A DNA stretch of 64,000 nucleotides from NCBI RefSeq assembly GCF_025141175.1, contig NZ_CP081155.1, positions 1,517,001 through 1,581,000 of the forward strand, read 5' to 3'. The stretch's first letter is position 1; every line of letters starts with the position of its first letter. Shown here piece after piece: positions 16,442 through 28,869 of this stretch. The notes beneath the pieces are model-generated. The model did no database searches and was not told the DNA's origin. It saw nothing but the letters and a program-made list of their open reading frames with translations. The position numbers and the translations under genes were made by a program. The DNA is from Jannaschia sp. M317. Lineage in GTDB: Bacteria; Pseudomonadota; Alphaproteobacteria; Rhodobacterales; Rhodobacteraceae.

Positions 16442-17565
16442 TTCCGGCTTACCAAGACAGATCCCACCGAATACCCGGCCCCGAAGGAACAGATCAGCCC
16501 ACGGTCGCCGGCTGTCAGATCGGCGGAATGCTTGGCGAATGCGATGATCGACCCTGCCGAAGACGTGTTGGCGTAATCCTGCAGGATGTTCGGCTGTTCC
16601 TCGGCAGTGGGCACGCGGCCCAGCACCCTGCGCCCGATGTAATCGTTCATCGACTTGTTCGCCTGGTGCAGCCACAGCCGTTTCAGGTCGTCGGGCATCA
16701 CGCCTTCTGACGCCAGGTGATCGGCGATATGGGCCGAGACGAGGGGCAGGACCTCTTTGAAAACCTTGCGCCCGTTCTGGACGAACTGCATGTCGCGGCG
16801 GTCTTCCATCTGGTCACGGGTGCGGCGCAGAAACCCGTCGTTGTTGCGGATGTTGTTGGAAAATTGCGTGGCGCAGCGGGTGCTGTCGATGGTGAAGCGC
16901 GCGCCCCGCGCCAGGTCGTCGCGTTCCAGCACGAGCGCGGTGCAGACGTCACCGAAAATGAAATGACAGTCGCGGTCGCGCCATTCCAGATGGGCCGAGC
17001 AGATTTCGGGGCAGACGACGATGGCCCGCTGGATCGAGCCGGATCGGATCATGTCCGCCGCCGCCTGGATGCCGAAGGTGGCCGAGGAACAGGCGACGTT
17101 CATGTCAAAGGCAAAGCCGCCGGTGCCCAGCAGAGTCTGGATCTCGATGGCGATCGCCGGATAGGCGCGTTCGTGGTTCGAGGCGGCGCAGATCACCGCG
17201 TCGATCTGACCGGCATCGATCCCGGCCTGGGCCAGCGCATCGGTGCAGGCCGACACGGCCATTTCGGCCATCTGCCCCGGTTCCTCGTCGCTGCGCGGGG
17301 CCAGTCGGGGATACATCCGGTCCGGGTCCAGAACGCCCGCCTTGTCGAGCACGTAGCGCTGCTCGATCCCGCTGGCGGAGGTGATGAAATCGGCGCTGGA
17401 TTGGGGCAGCGCGGCGCGGGTGCCTGCGGCGATTTCATCGGCGTGCAGCGCATTCTGACGGTCCGCGTAGGCGTTGAAGGCGGCGACCAATTCATCGTTT
17501 GTGATGACCTGGGATGGCGTAAAGAGGCCGGACCCGGTGATGGCGGCGCGCGTCGAGGCGGTCAT
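16438..17565 (-). CDS. 3-oxoacyl-ACP synthase III family enzyme (long KAS III)
   Basis: A 375-residue thiolase-fold condensing enzyme. The catalytic cysteine is C159 in NVACSSATFG, the histidine is in WLHQANKSMND and the asparagine in DYANTSSAG, so the Cys-His-Asn triad is complete. It is about 50 residues longer than housekeeping FabH, with an N-terminal insert (about 27-100, DRQNALHADEIAAGTR...). That long form is a separate KAS III subgroup, so the acyl primer may not be acetyl-CoA. Start at 17565 has AGAGGAA upstream. It stands alone, not in a fab cluster. Confidence 0.88.
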   Translation of the reverse strand: MTASTRAAITGSGLFTPSQVITNDELVAAFNAYADRQNALHADEIAAGTRAALPQSSADFITSASGIEQRYVLDKAGVLDPDRMYPRLAPRSDEEPGQMAEMAVSACTDALAQAGIDAGQIDAVICAASNHERAYPAIAIEIQTLLGTGGFAFDMNVACSSATFGIQAAADMIRSGSIQRAIVVCPEICSAHLEWRDRDCHFIFGDVCTALVLERDDLARGARFTIDSTRCATQFSNNIRNNDGFLRRTRDQMEDRRDMQFVQNGRKVFKEVLPLVSAHIADHLASEGVMPDDLKRLWLHQANKSMNDYIGRRVLGRVPTAEEQPNILQDYANTSSAGSIIAFAKHSADLTAGDRGLICSFGAGYSVGSVLVSRN

Positions 17566-17669
17566 GGCAGGGTTCCTCTGGGGGCGGGGACGATGGGCGT
17601 GCGCCAACCTGTCGGCGGCACCCGGCCCGGTCAAGACGTGCAAGCCCCCTGTGCCGTAGCGTCAGGCCG

Positions 17670-18176
17670 CTAGCGCTCTTGCCGCTCTGCCGTCTCGGCG
17701 TCTGCCAGTCGGAGTTCGATCCGCCCGCGGTCCCGGTCCCATTTCGCCAAACCCTGCAACGTGACAATTGGCAGGCCCGCGCGGTCGAACAGGCGGCTCT
17801 TGACCCGGTTGCGCCCGGGTGCGCCGCGCCCGGTGGCGTCGGGCGGGCAATGGTCGATTGCCAGCACCGGCCGCGCCCCCCGGTCCAGCAGCAACATGTC
17901 GACCCGTTCCTGAAACAGGGCGCTGCGGGCCGCCTGGGACACCGCCGATCGCCGCCCGTCACGGACGCTGAACACGGCCCCCAACGCGACCGATGGCGCA
18001 ATATGGAGCCCGTGGGCGCGGGCCAGGTCAGAGACCCTGCGAAAGGTCTCCTCCCGCTCTTCTGCGCGACCGGAATGGGCACAGAGATCGGCAACCCCCG
18101 CCCGGCCCGACCTGCGTGTCAGGAAGGACAAGGCGGAGGCCAGGGGGCCCGGTGTGGGTCGCAGTTGCAGCAGCAT
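17670..18176 (-). CDS. DUF2726-like nuclease-fold protein
   Basis: A 168-residue protein. The pattern LSFLTRRSGRAGVADLC, then IAPSVALGAVFSV, ERVDMLLLDRGARPVLAIDH and RVKSRLFDRAGLPIVTLQG follows the layout of DUF2726 proteins, a restriction-endonuclease-like fold (D...ID...K..L..AGLP). The acidic and lysine positions are partly kept. The ATG at 18176 has AAGGGAG upstream. The gene is monocistronic. Assignment rests on pattern memory, so treat it as tentative; nuclease activity is not shown. Confidence 0.5.
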   Translation of the reverse strand: MLLQLRPTPGPLASALSFLTRRSGRAGVADLCAHSGRAEEREETFRRVSDLARAHGLHIAPSVALGAVFSVRDGRRSAVSQAARSALFQERVDMLLLDRGARPVLAIDHCPPDATGRGAPGRNRVKSRLFDRAGLPIVTLQGLAKWDRDRGRIELRLADAETAERQER

Positions 18177-18262
18177 CGGACGCTCCCTTTCTTGCGCAGC
18201 AGACAAGGGAGATATGGCCGGGATCACATGGCGAGATCAGGGCGGGGTGGTGGCGGCGTTGG

Positions 18263-18280
18263 TTGCTAAAAATATAGCAA
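18263..18280. promoter_or_regulatory. Small hairpin in an AT-rich island
   Basis: TTGCTA-AAAATA-TAGCAA is a perfect 6-bp-stem inverted repeat inside a run of about 40 AT-rich bases (18263-18300), striking against the GC-rich surroundings. A TTGACA hexamer follows at 18331. It may be a promoter or regulator-binding region for the lipoprotein gene at 18399. Confidence 0.3.
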
Positions 18281-18398
18281 TTATAAATAATTAAATGAAA
18301 ATGCGCATCCGCGCCCACCGGTTCCTTTCGTTGACAGGGGGGCACGGTCCGTCTTTGACTGTGGGATACATTTGTTTGACCCATTCGGATATTCACCC

Positions 18399-19181
18399 AT
18401 GACGAGATTTCTTCGCGATCGTTTTCCCCTTTTGCTATTGTGTCTGGTCGGCCTTCTGGCTGGATGCGCGCCGGCATCAGACACGCAACCGGACCCCGGC
18501 ACCACTTTCGATGGCCGCAGCCGGACCGTTGAGGCGGCGTTTGAGCGGGCGGTGGACAGAACACTGCCGGCCGCGCGGACGACCGGTGCCGTCGCACCGC
18601 AGTTGACGACCGATGATTTCGATAAGCTGGTCCATCTGAACCGGGCCGTGGCGGGGGAGTTGCTCAAGAGTTCGGACCGCGTGAAAGCCTATCGGCGCGG
18701 CGGCAACGGGCTGCTGATCCTGTCCGGCTTTGCCTACGCCCTCGTGAACGAAAACGCGCCGGGGTCCGACGATCTGGCCGCTGGTCTGTTGATCGCCTTG
18801 GGGCTGTCAGAAGGGATGCGGTATTACGGTGGGGCGAAAGCTCATGAGGCGCTGCTGTTGGCAGCGGATCAATCCAATTGCATCGCAAGTGCCGGGGCGT
18901 CCCGGATGGATGATAGGGGCACGCCCGACCTGGAGGATGTGGCCCTCCTGTGGGAGGTGACCTTTCTGGTTCAGACGAACCTTCGGCGCGCGGTAAGCCG
19001 GAAATCGGTTTCGATTGTCTCGCTGATCGACCGGGTCACCGGGGCCGAAAACCGTGAAGATGCGGAGTACGACCTGACGGTCGCGACCGCGCGCTTGAAG
19101 GCCTATGAGCGCTACTCCGGGGCGGCCGAAAAAACGTTCCCGCGCAGGCTTTGGGGATGCCTGGCCCAGAGCAACGGCTGA
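18399..19181 (+). CDS. Putative lipoprotein of unknown function
   Basis: A 260-residue protein. Basic residues MTRFLRDRF precede a hydrophobic stretch and the lipobox LLAGC (C at residue 23), so it should be a lipidated envelope protein. The rest is soluble with one more apolar segment (GLLILSGFAYALV, about 98-110) and no recognised domain. The start lacks a clear ribosome site. Codon use looks less GC-biased than in neighbours, and an AT-rich island precedes it, which hints at acquisition. It is convergent with carB. Confidence 0.6.
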   Translation: MTRFLRDRFPLLLLCLVGLLAGCAPASDTQPDPGTTFDGRSRTVEAAFERAVDRTLPAARTTGAVAPQLTTDDFDKLVHLNRAVAGELLKSSDRVKAYRRGGNGLLILSGFAYALVNENAPGSDDLAAGLLIALGLSEGMRYYGGAKAHEALLLAADQSNCIASAGASRMDDRGTPDLEDVALLWEVTFLVQTNLRRAVSRKSVSIVSLIDRVTGAENREDAEYDLTVATARLKAYERYSGAAEKTFPRRLWGCLAQSNG

Positions 19182-19195
19182 GGGCCCGGCCGCTG

Positions 19196-22513
<3,318 letters not shown>

Positions 22514-22643
22514 CGTGCCGTCCCCCGGTGCTTTTGCAAATTGTCGTGCGTTTAGGGGCCAGCGCGGGGGGGTGCAACCCCGTCCGGCACGTTGCGGGTC
22601 ACGGAACATTTACGCAGGGGGAACCCGCAGCCGTAAGGGGGCG

Positions 22644-22658
22644 TTAACCGTCAATTAG
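22644..22658 (+). promoter_or_regulatory. CtrA-like box (TTAA-N7-TTAG)
   Basis: TTAACCGTCAATTAG matches TTAA-N7-TTAA with one change. It lies in the 238-bp divergent region between carB and the HAD-like gene, about 95 bases upstream of the latter. Only the motif is seen; binding is inferred. Confidence 0.25.
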
Positions 22659-22751
22659 GACACATTTGGCAGACTTGGACGCAAGAGGGCTGATTGCCCG
22701 CGTTCCGGGACTGTCGGGGACGACGAAACTTCCAAGACGGAGAGACGAAGC

Positions 22752-23432
22752 ATGCTGCCTTCTGCGATTCTGTTCGGTGCCATCGGCACCTTGGCCGAAA
22801 CGTCCGAGCTTCAGCGCCGCGCGTTCAATATGGCCTTTGCGATGCATGACCTGGACTGGATCTGGGAACCGGCGATCTATTATCGCATGTTGCGGTCCCC
22901 CGGTGGCCGCGATCGCGTGGCCAGCTACGCCGAGGCGGCGGGCGACCGGGTGGATGCAAAACGCATCCACGCCGCGAAAGAGGATTTCTTCCGCCTGTTG
23001 GTCCGGAAAGAGGGTATCACCCTCCGCGATGGTGTGAGGGAGACGATCAGACACTGCCACGCCCACGCAATCCCCATGGGATTTTGCACCACAACGTCGG
23101 AACGTCAGGTCGATCTGATTTTGCAGGGGCTGGCCCCCGCCCTGTCACGTGACAGTTTCGACTGGATCGGGAACCGGTCCAGGGTCGAACGTGTGAAACC
23201 GGCACCGGATATCTACCGCGCGGCCCTGCGGGATCTTGGCGTTCAGGCAGGCGGTGCCATCGCTATCGAGGATACGCCCGAAAGCGCGCGGGCCGCGCTG
23301 TCGGCTGGATTGCACGTCCTCGCGGTTCCGGGACGCGCGGCAAAGGGGCGCGCCTTCCCCGAGGGGGTCCAGGTGCTGGATCGGCTGTCCGTCCAGGCGT
23401 TGGGCGTCGGTATGAACCTGGCGGCAGAGTGA
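22752..23432 (+). CDS. HAD-superfamily protein lacking the catalytic aspartates
   Basis: A 226-residue protein with the beta-phosphoglucomutase/phosphatase-like HAD fold: cap helices (about 15-80), motif II threonines in FCTTTSERQ (111-119), motif III lysine K149 in RVKPAPDIY and motif IV acids in AIEDTPES (171-178). Motif I, normally FDxDGT, reads LFGAIGT (7-13), so both the nucleophile and the general acid aspartate are replaced (G9 and I11). Phosphatase or mutase chemistry is therefore not expected; it may bind a phosphorylated ligand. GGAGA precedes the ATG. It is divergent from carB. Confidence 0.8.
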   Translation: MLPSAILFGAIGTLAETSELQRRAFNMAFAMHDLDWIWEPAIYYRMLRSPGGRDRVASYAEAAGDRVDAKRIHAAKEDFFRLLVRKEGITLRDGVRETIRHCHAHAIPMGFCTTTSERQVDLILQGLAPALSRDSFDWIGNRSRVERVKPAPDIYRAALRDLGVQAGGAIAIEDTPESARAALSAGLHVLAVPGRAAKGRAFPEGVQVLDRLSVQALGVGMNLAAE

Positions 23433-23595
23433 TCGGCACCCGGCCGGGGCGCATGTGACGGTCAGGCGGTCGGCGCAGCACGATTGCAAGGGCAGGACAC
23501 CCGACAGTGCCCGCAATGGCACAGCTGGGCGTCCCGCGCTCGGGTGGCGGGACCAGTCCGCCCGGTATCCTCATGGGCGCAGCCCCCCGGCGGGG

Positions 23596-23624
23596 TTGAC
23601 TTCGCGCGCCCGCCACGGTCAACC
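23596..23624 (+). promoter_or_regulatory. Possible sigma-70 promoter of aspS
   Basis: TTGACT at 23596 is followed after 17 bases by TCAACC, a weak -10 element of the sort tolerated in alphaproteobacteria. It lies about 50 bases upstream of the aspS start, leaving a short leader. Confidence 0.3.
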
Positions 23625-23671
23625 GACGCGACCCGAATTCTCCCTTTCGCCGAGCCGCCCGAGGAACCGCC

Positions 23672-25444
23672 ATGCACGCCTATCGCACCCACACTTGCGC
23701 CGGATTGACCAAGGAAGATGTCGGCGAAACCGTCCGTCTGGCAGGCTGGGTCCATCGTATCCGCGACCACGGTGGCGTGCTGTTCATCGACCTGCGCGAC
23801 CACTACGGCATGACGCAGTTGATCTGCGACCCCGACAGCCCGGCCTTCGCCGAGGTGGAAAAGGTCCGCGCCGAATGGTGCATTCGCATTGATGGCACCG
23901 TGAAGGCCCGCGATGCAGCGCTGGTGAACGCCAAGATCCCCACCGGTGAGATCGAGGTCTTCGTGCGCGACATCGAGGTACTGGGCAGCGCCAAGGAACT
24001 GCCGCTGCAGGTGTTCGGCGATCAGGAATACCCTGAGGAAACCCGGCTGAAGTATCGCTTTCTCGATCTGCGCCGTGACGTGATGCAACGCAACATGCTG
24101 TTGCGGTCCAACGTCGTCCGGTCGATCCGCAACCGGATGTGGGACCAGGGCTTCAACGAATTCCAGACCCCGATCATCACCGCCAGCAGCCCCGAAGGTG
24201 CGCGCGACTTCATCGTGCCGTCACGTCTGCACCCCGGTAAGGTCTATGCCCTGCCGCAGGCACCGCAGCAGTTCAAGCAGCTGCTGATGGTGTCCGGCTT
24301 TGACAAATATTTCCAGATCGCGCCGTGCTTCCGCGACGAAGACCCGCGCGCCGACCGCTCGCCCACCGATTTCTACCAGCTGGACCTGGAGATGTCGTTC
24401 GTCGAGCAGCAGGACGTGTTCGACACCATCCAGCCGGTCGTGCAGGGCCTGTTCGAAGAGTTCGGGGGCGGCAAGGCGGTCGACACCGACTGGCCGCTGA
24501 TTTCCTACAAAGATGCGGCGCTGAAGTACGGCACCGACAAGCCCGACCTGCGCAACCCGATCGAGATGCAGGTCGTGTCCGAGCATTTCGCCGGCTCCGG
24601 CTTTGCGATCTTTGCCAAGCTTTTGGAGCAGGACGGCACCGAGATCCGCGCCATTCCGGCCCCCACCGGCGGCAGCCGAAAGTTCTGTGACCGCATGAAC
24701 AAATTCGCACAGGGCGAAGGGCTGCCGGGGATGGGGTATATCTTCTGGCGCGATCAGGGGCAGGGCATGGAAGCCGCCGGCCCCCTGGCCAAGAACATCG
24801 GGCCTGAGCGGACCGAGGCGATCCGCCAGCAGTTGGGCTTGGGCGTGGGCGACGCGGCGTTCTTCCTGGGCGGCAAGCCCGCCGCCTTCGAGGCGGTCGC
24901 GGGCCGCGCGCGGACTGTCATTGGTGAGGAGCTGGGCCTGACCGACAAGGACCGCTTTGCCTTTGCCTGGATCGTCGATTTCCCGATGTACGAGGCCGAC
25001 GACAACGGCAAGATCGACTTCAGCCACAACCCGTTCTCCATGCCGCAGGGCGGGATGGCGGCGCTGGACGGCGATCCGCTGGACGTGCTGGGCTATCAAT
25101 ACGATCTGGCCTGCAACGGCTATGAACTGATTTCGGGCGCGATCCGGAACCACCGCCCCGAAATCATGTTCAAGGCATTCGAGCTGGCCGGATACGGCCA
25201 CGACGAGGTCGAGAAGCGGTTCGGCGGCATGGTCAAGGCCTTTACCTATGGCGCCCCGCCCCACGGCGGCTGTGCGGCAGGCATCGACCGGATCGTCATG
25301 CTGCTGGCCGAAGAGGCGAATATCCGTGAGGTCATCCTGTTCCCGATGAACCAGCGGGCCGAAGACCTGATGATGAACGCCCCGTCGGAGCCGATGCCAG
25401 GCCAGTTGGCCGAGCTGGGCCTGCGGAAGATGCCACAGGACTGA
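23672..25444 (+). CDS. aspS: Aspartyl-tRNA synthetase
   Basis: A 590-residue bacterial-type class IIb synthetase. The N-terminal OB fold for the anticodon is seen in [18 protein letters not shown], class II motif 2 in [19 protein letters not shown] and motif 3 in [27 protein letters not shown]. The bacterial GAD insertion lies between (about 280-420). Because GatC and GatA are also encoded in this window, this enzyme may also mischarge tRNA-Asn for transamidation; the sequence alone does not settle that. A strong hairpin follows the stop. Confidence 0.97.
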   Translation: MHAYRTHTCAGLTKEDVGETVRLAGWVHRIRDHGGVLFIDLRDHYGMTQLICDPDSPAFAEVEKVRAEWCIRIDGTVKARDAALVNAKIPTGEIEVFVRDIEVLGSAKELPLQVFGDQEYPEETRLKYRFLDLRRDVMQRNMLLRSNVVRSIRNRMWDQGFNEFQTPIITASSPEGARDFIVPSRLHPGKVYALPQAPQQFKQLLMVSGFDKYFQIAPCFRDEDPRADRSPTDFYQLDLEMSFVEQQDVFDTIQPVVQGLFEEFGGGKAVDTDWPLISYKDAALKYGTDKPDLRNPIEMQVVSEHFAGSGFAIFAKLLEQDGTEIRAIPAPTGGSRKFCDRMNKFAQGEGLPGMGYIFWRDQGQGMEAAGPLAKNIGPERTEAIRQQLGLGVGDAAFFLGGKPAAFEAVAGRARTVIGEELGLTDKDRFAFAWIVDFPMYEADDNGKIDFSHNPFSMPQGGMAALDGDPLDVLGYQYDLACNGYELISGAIRNHRPEIMFKAFELAGYGHDEVEKRFGGMVKAFTYGAPPHGGCAAGIDRIVMLLAEEANIREVILFPMNQRAEDLMMNAPSEPMPGQLAELGLRKMPQD

Positions 25445-25451
25445 GCCAGAT

Positions 25452-25475
25452 GCCCCTGTCCGCCCGGACAGGGGC
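25452..25475 (+). terminator. Terminator-like hairpin after aspS
   Basis: A perfect 10-bp stem, GCCCCTGTCC (25452-25461) with GGACAGGGGC (25466-25475), and a GCCC loop, starts 7 bases after the aspS stop. No T-run follows, so it may act with Rho or as a message-stabilising end. Confidence 0.6.
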
Positions 25476-25668
25476 GCTGTACGCGCAAGACGCTGCACGG
25501 CCGCATGTGGCCATGTGCCTGAATGCGCCGCGCCAGGCCCGCAGACGCGGCGGGTAAGACAGTCAGCGCCACGTGCAGATCTGTGTCCAAGTCGCGACGC
25601 TGTCCCTCAGGGGGCTTATCACGCAGGGCTCGCCGACCTATCATGAGGATGGTCCACCGGAGCCTGCC

Positions 25669-27027
25669 ATGAGCCTGATCCCGACCCTTGCTGCCGTCCG
25701 TTACGGGACCGGCCTGTCGCCGCGCATCGCGCCGCCTGAGGGGCGCGATGAGATGATGCACAAGTTGCAAGCAGCGGATCTGGTCGTTCGCCGGGTGCCT
25801 CAACCAGGATGGTCGGCCAAGTTGGACATGACCCGGCGTTGGATGCAGTTCAACAGCCGTAGCAGACGCGATCCGTCCGAGGAAAACCGCCGTCGGCTGC
25901 GTCATCAATCCACGGTTTTGCAACGCGCATTCCACGAAGACGCGACACGGATGCTTGTGCGCGCCTCAATCACGGCGGACGGCTTTCGGGAACGTCTCGC
26001 GTGGTTCTGGGCCAACCACTTTACGGTTCGGGATGGCGGTGGGCTGCTGCGCCGGTCGGTCGTCGGATACCAGGAAGATGCGATTCGCCCCTATGTGACG
26101 GGGACGTTCTCGGACCTGCTGACGCATGCGGTGCTACATCCTGCGATGCTGCTCTATCTTGATCAGTCATCATCGGTCGGGCCGAATTCCGCCCGTGCCG
26201 GTGGACGCAGGGGTCTTAATGAAAACCTCGCCCGCGAAGTTCTGGAGCTGCACACCCTGGGGGTCGAGGCGGGCTATTCGCAGGTCGACGTCCGGGAATT
26301 CGCAGAGCTTCTGACCGGGGTGACCGTCAGCCGGGACGGGGCGTTGCGGTTTGACGCCCGCGCGGCGGAGCCGGGGGCGGAACGGGTGCTGGGCACCGAG
26401 TATGGCGGGCGTCAGGCACGGTTGTCGGATGTGTACCGTGCGTTGGAGGATCTGGCCCTGCATCCTGCCACGGCGGCGCATGTCAGCCGCAAGCTTGCGG
26501 TACATTTCATTTCGGACGCACCGCCTGACAACCTGATCGCGCGGATGGTCCATCGCTGGCGCGAAACGGGCGGTAATCTGCTGCGGGTGTATGATGCCAT
26601 GCTCGACCATCCCGCTGCCTGGCAACCGGATCTGACCCGCGTGCGTCGCCCGTTGGAGTTGATGGCGGCCACGGCACGCGCACTGGGGATCGGGGCGGAG
26701 CTGACGTCGCTCGCCGGTCGCGATGTCCGGCAGAGGGTATTGTCCCCGCTGGCGGCGATGGGGCAGCCGTTTCAGCGCCCGGCCGGGCCCGATGGCTGGC
26801 CCGAGGACCCAGAGGCCTGGATCACGCCTCAGGGTCTGGCAGAACGGATCGCCTGGGCGATGAAGGCGCCCGGTTGGGTGCCCGAGATGCCGGATCCGCG
26901 TGATTTTGTGGACACGGCCTTGGGGCCGTTGGCCAGTGCGCGCACCCGCTTTGCGGCGACCGCGGCAGAGGACCGGGCCGCGGGGATCGGGCTGGTTCTG
27001 TCCTCGCCCGAATTCCAGAGGAGATGA
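25669..27027 (+). CDS. DUF1800 family protein
   Basis: A 452-residue protein of the DUF1800 family. Characteristic segments are RMLVRASITADGFRERLAWFWANHFTV (split here by natural variation), ENLAREVLELHTLGVEAGYSQ, DVREFAELLTG and HPATAAHVSRKLAVHFISD. DUF1800 genes are nearly always beside a DUF1501 gene, as here. No classical signal peptide is seen after the chosen ATG; CGGAG lies upstream of it. The stop is four bases from the next start, so the two form an operon. Function of the pair is unknown. Confidence 0.88.
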   Translation: MSLIPTLAAVRYGTGLSPRIAPPEGRDEMMHKLQAADLVVRRVPQPGWSAKLDMTRRWMQFNSRSRRDPSEENRRRLRHQSTVLQRAFHEDATRMLVRASITADGFRERLAWFWANHFTVRDGGGLLRRSVVGYQEDAIRPYVTGTFSDLLTHAVLHPAMLLYLDQSSSVGPNSARAGGRRGLNENLAREVLELHTLGVEAGYSQVDVREFAELLTGVTVSRDGALRFDARAAEPGAERVLGTEYGGRQARLSDVYRALEDLALHPATAAHVSRKLAVHFISDAPPDNLIARMVHRWRETGGNLLRVYDAMLDHPAAWQPDLTRVRRPLELMAATARALGIGAELTSLAGRDVRQRVLSPLAAMGQPFQRPAGPDGWPEDPEAWITPQGLAERIAWAMKAPGWVPEMPDPRDFVDTALGPLASARTRFAATAAEDRAAGIGLVLSSPEFQRR

Positions 27028-27031
27028 CGCC

Positions 27032-28198
27032 ATGACCCTCCCGTTTGATCGTCGACGGTTTCTGGCCACGGCGGCCTGTTCGCTGGCCGCGTCGCCGCTG
27101 GTGACGCCCGTGGCCTTTGCAGCGCTGCCGACGGACCACCGGTTGGTGGTCATCATCCTGCGCGGGGGTATGGATGGTCTGGATGTTCTGCACCCCTACG
27201 GCGACCGCGATCTGACCCGCCTGCGCCCCGGATTCGACATCGGCCCCGCTGCCGGGGCGGTCGATCTGACCGGTTTCCACGCGATGCATCCCGCGCTTGC
27301 CCCGCTGGCCCCGCTTTGGTCGGCGGGGGATCTTGGCTTTGCCCAGGCGGTCAGCACGCCCTACCGCGACAAGCGCAGCCATTTCGACGGGCAGGACATA
27401 TTGGAGGCCGGGACCGCGGGGGATGTACCGGATGCGGTGCGCCGCGATGGTTGGCTGAACCGGTTGCTGACCCTGCTGCCGGGGGCGACGGGGCGCACGG
27501 CGCTGGCGGTCGGGCGAGACGAGATACTGCTGTTACGGGGGCGCGCGAACCATGCGGCCTGGACACCCGAGGCACGGCTGGACCTGGCGCAGGCAACACG
27601 CGACCTGTTGCTGCATGTCTATCACGACGATGCCCTGTTCCGGGAAACAGCGGAGGAAGCTTTGCTGTTGTCTGCCGAAAGCCTTCAGGCATCTGATACG
27701 CGCAATGCCAACGACCGGATGTTCGCCTTCGCCGCCGAGCAGTTGCGCCAGGAGTCCCGGATCGCGGCCATGTCGCTGGCCGGGTGGGACAGCCATCGCA
27801 ACCAGCCGAGGCAGATCAGCGCAGCCTTGGGACGGCTCAGCGACGGGGTGCTGCGGCTCAGAACCGATCTGGGACCTGCCTGGGCCAAGACGGTCGTGCT
27901 GGCGATGACGGAGTTCGGGCGCACGGCGGCACAGAACGGGACGAACGGCACGGATCACGGCACCGGCGGGACGATGATTCTGGCGGGCGGTGCGCTCAAG
28001 GGTGGGCAGATCTGGGGCGAATGGCCAGGCCTGGCCGAGGCACAGCTTTATGACCGGCGCGACCTGATGCCGACAGGCGACGTGCGGGCCTATGCGGCCT
28101 GGGCCCTGCATGGGTTGTTCGGGGTTGATCGCGGGTCCTTGGGCACCGTTGTCTTTCCGGGCTTGGATATGGGGCGCGATCCCGGATTGCTGGCCTGA
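27032..28198 (+). CDS. DUF1501 family protein with Tat signal
   Basis: A 388-residue DUF1501 protein of the alkaline-phosphatase-like sulfatase superfamily. The N-terminus MTLPFDRRRFLATAACSLAA carries an RRRFL twin-arginine motif and an alanine-rich export segment, so it should be folded before export. Later landmarks are VVIILRGGMDGLD, DKRSHFDGQDILE, GWDSHRNQ and TEFGRTAAQNGTNGTDHGTGG, which hold probable metal ligands (D, H). It is cotranscribed with the DUF1800 gene. Periplasmic or surface role; substrate unknown. Confidence 0.88.
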   Translation: MTLPFDRRRFLATAACSLAASPLVTPVAFAALPTDHRLVVIILRGGMDGLDVLHPYGDRDLTRLRPGFDIGPAAGAVDLTGFHAMHPALAPLAPLWSAGDLGFAQAVSTPYRDKRSHFDGQDILEAGTAGDVPDAVRRDGWLNRLLTLLPGATGRTALAVGRDEILLLRGRANHAAWTPEARLDLAQATRDLLLHVYHDDALFRETAEEALLLSAESLQASDTRNANDRMFAFAAEQLRQESRIAAMSLAGWDSHRNQPRQISAALGRLSDGVLRLRTDLGPAWAKTVVLAMTEFGRTAAQNGTNGTDHGTGGTMILAGGALKGGQIWGEWPGLAEAQLYDRRDLMPTGDVRAYAAWALHGLFGVDRGSLGTVVFPGLDMGRDPGLLA

Positions 28199-28242
28199 CG
28201 GAAGGCTTGCCTGCCCTCGGTGTTCATGTCTTGTTCCGGGGC

Positions 28243-28518
28243 ATGAGCTACAAACGCCCGCATCGGTTCGATATCATCGACCGCGCCTTTCCGGTGCGCC
28301 TGACCCTGGCTGTTGCGCCGGAACAGAACATGTTGGTCAATCGCGCTCTGACCCGGACGGCGGGGACGGGCAATTACGGGGTCACGCCGGCCCGCCTCTG
28401 GTCGTCGCAAAAGGCGCATCACCTGCACCTTTACACGGTGCATGACGCGCTGATGTTCCTCGCCGCCTGCCCACAGGCGCGGCTGATGTCGGAACGCTAT
28501 GACGGCCCGCCGCGCTAG
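28243..28518 (+). CDS. Small conserved hypothetical
   Basis: A 91-residue basic protein beginning MSYKRPHRFDIIDRAFPVRLTLAVAPEQN and ending in SERYDGPPR. No signal, membrane segment or known motif is present. The start was taken at ATG 28243 because residues before it are low in similarity to natural N-termini; a TTG at 28207 would add 12 residues. It follows the DUF1501 gene by 44 bases and may be cotranscribed. No function is proposed. Confidence 0.55.
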   Translation: MSYKRPHRFDIIDRAFPVRLTLAVAPEQNMLVNRALTRTAGTGNYGVTPARLWSSQKAHHLHLYTVHDALMFLAACPQARLMSERYDGPPR

Positions 28519-28535
28519 GCCTGGGGGCCGGACAA

Positions 28536-28564
28536 GCAAAAGCCGCGTCGGTTTCCCGCGCGGC
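28536..28564 (-). terminator. Rho-independent terminator of rpmG
   Basis: On the reverse strand GCCGCG (28559-28564 complement) pairs with CGCGGC (28542-28547 complement) across an 11-base loop and is followed by TTTTGCTT. It lies 33 bases past the rpmG stop and is the expected end of that transcript. Confidence 0.6.
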
Positions 28565-28596
28565 CTCGGCTGGTTGGCAATCTCGTAAGCGGGTGC

Positions 28597-28764
28597 TTAC
28601 TTGATCTTGCCTTCCTTGTATTCGACGTGCTTGCGCGCGACCGGGTCGAATTTCCGCACGACCATCTTTTCGGTCATGGTGCGGGCATTCTTTTTGGTCA
28701 CGTAGAAGTGGCCGGTTCCGGCGGAGGAATTCAGCCGGATCTTAATCGTGGTGGGCTTCGCCAT
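28597..28764 (-). CDS. rpmG: 50S ribosomal protein L33
   Basis: A 55-residue L33 with the typical [20 protein letters not shown] start and [20 protein letters not shown] core, ending in VEYKEGKIK. It has no cysteines, so it is the zinc-free form common in alphaproteobacteria. AGGAGA precedes the ATG. A rho-independent terminator follows, so it is monocistronic or the last gene of the unit that begins upstream with the PAS gene. Confidence 0.95.
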   Translation of the reverse strand: MAKPTTIKIRLNSSAGTGHFYVTKKNARTMTEKMVVRKFDPVARKHVEYKEGKIK

Positions 28765-28869
28765 CGGGTGTCTCCTGCGTCGGGTGGGGGGACAATACGC
28801 GCCCAGCCCCATCTATCCGGAGGCTGCCTTCTATCCGACCCGCGCCCACTGTCAAGCGCAGTGGGCAGA

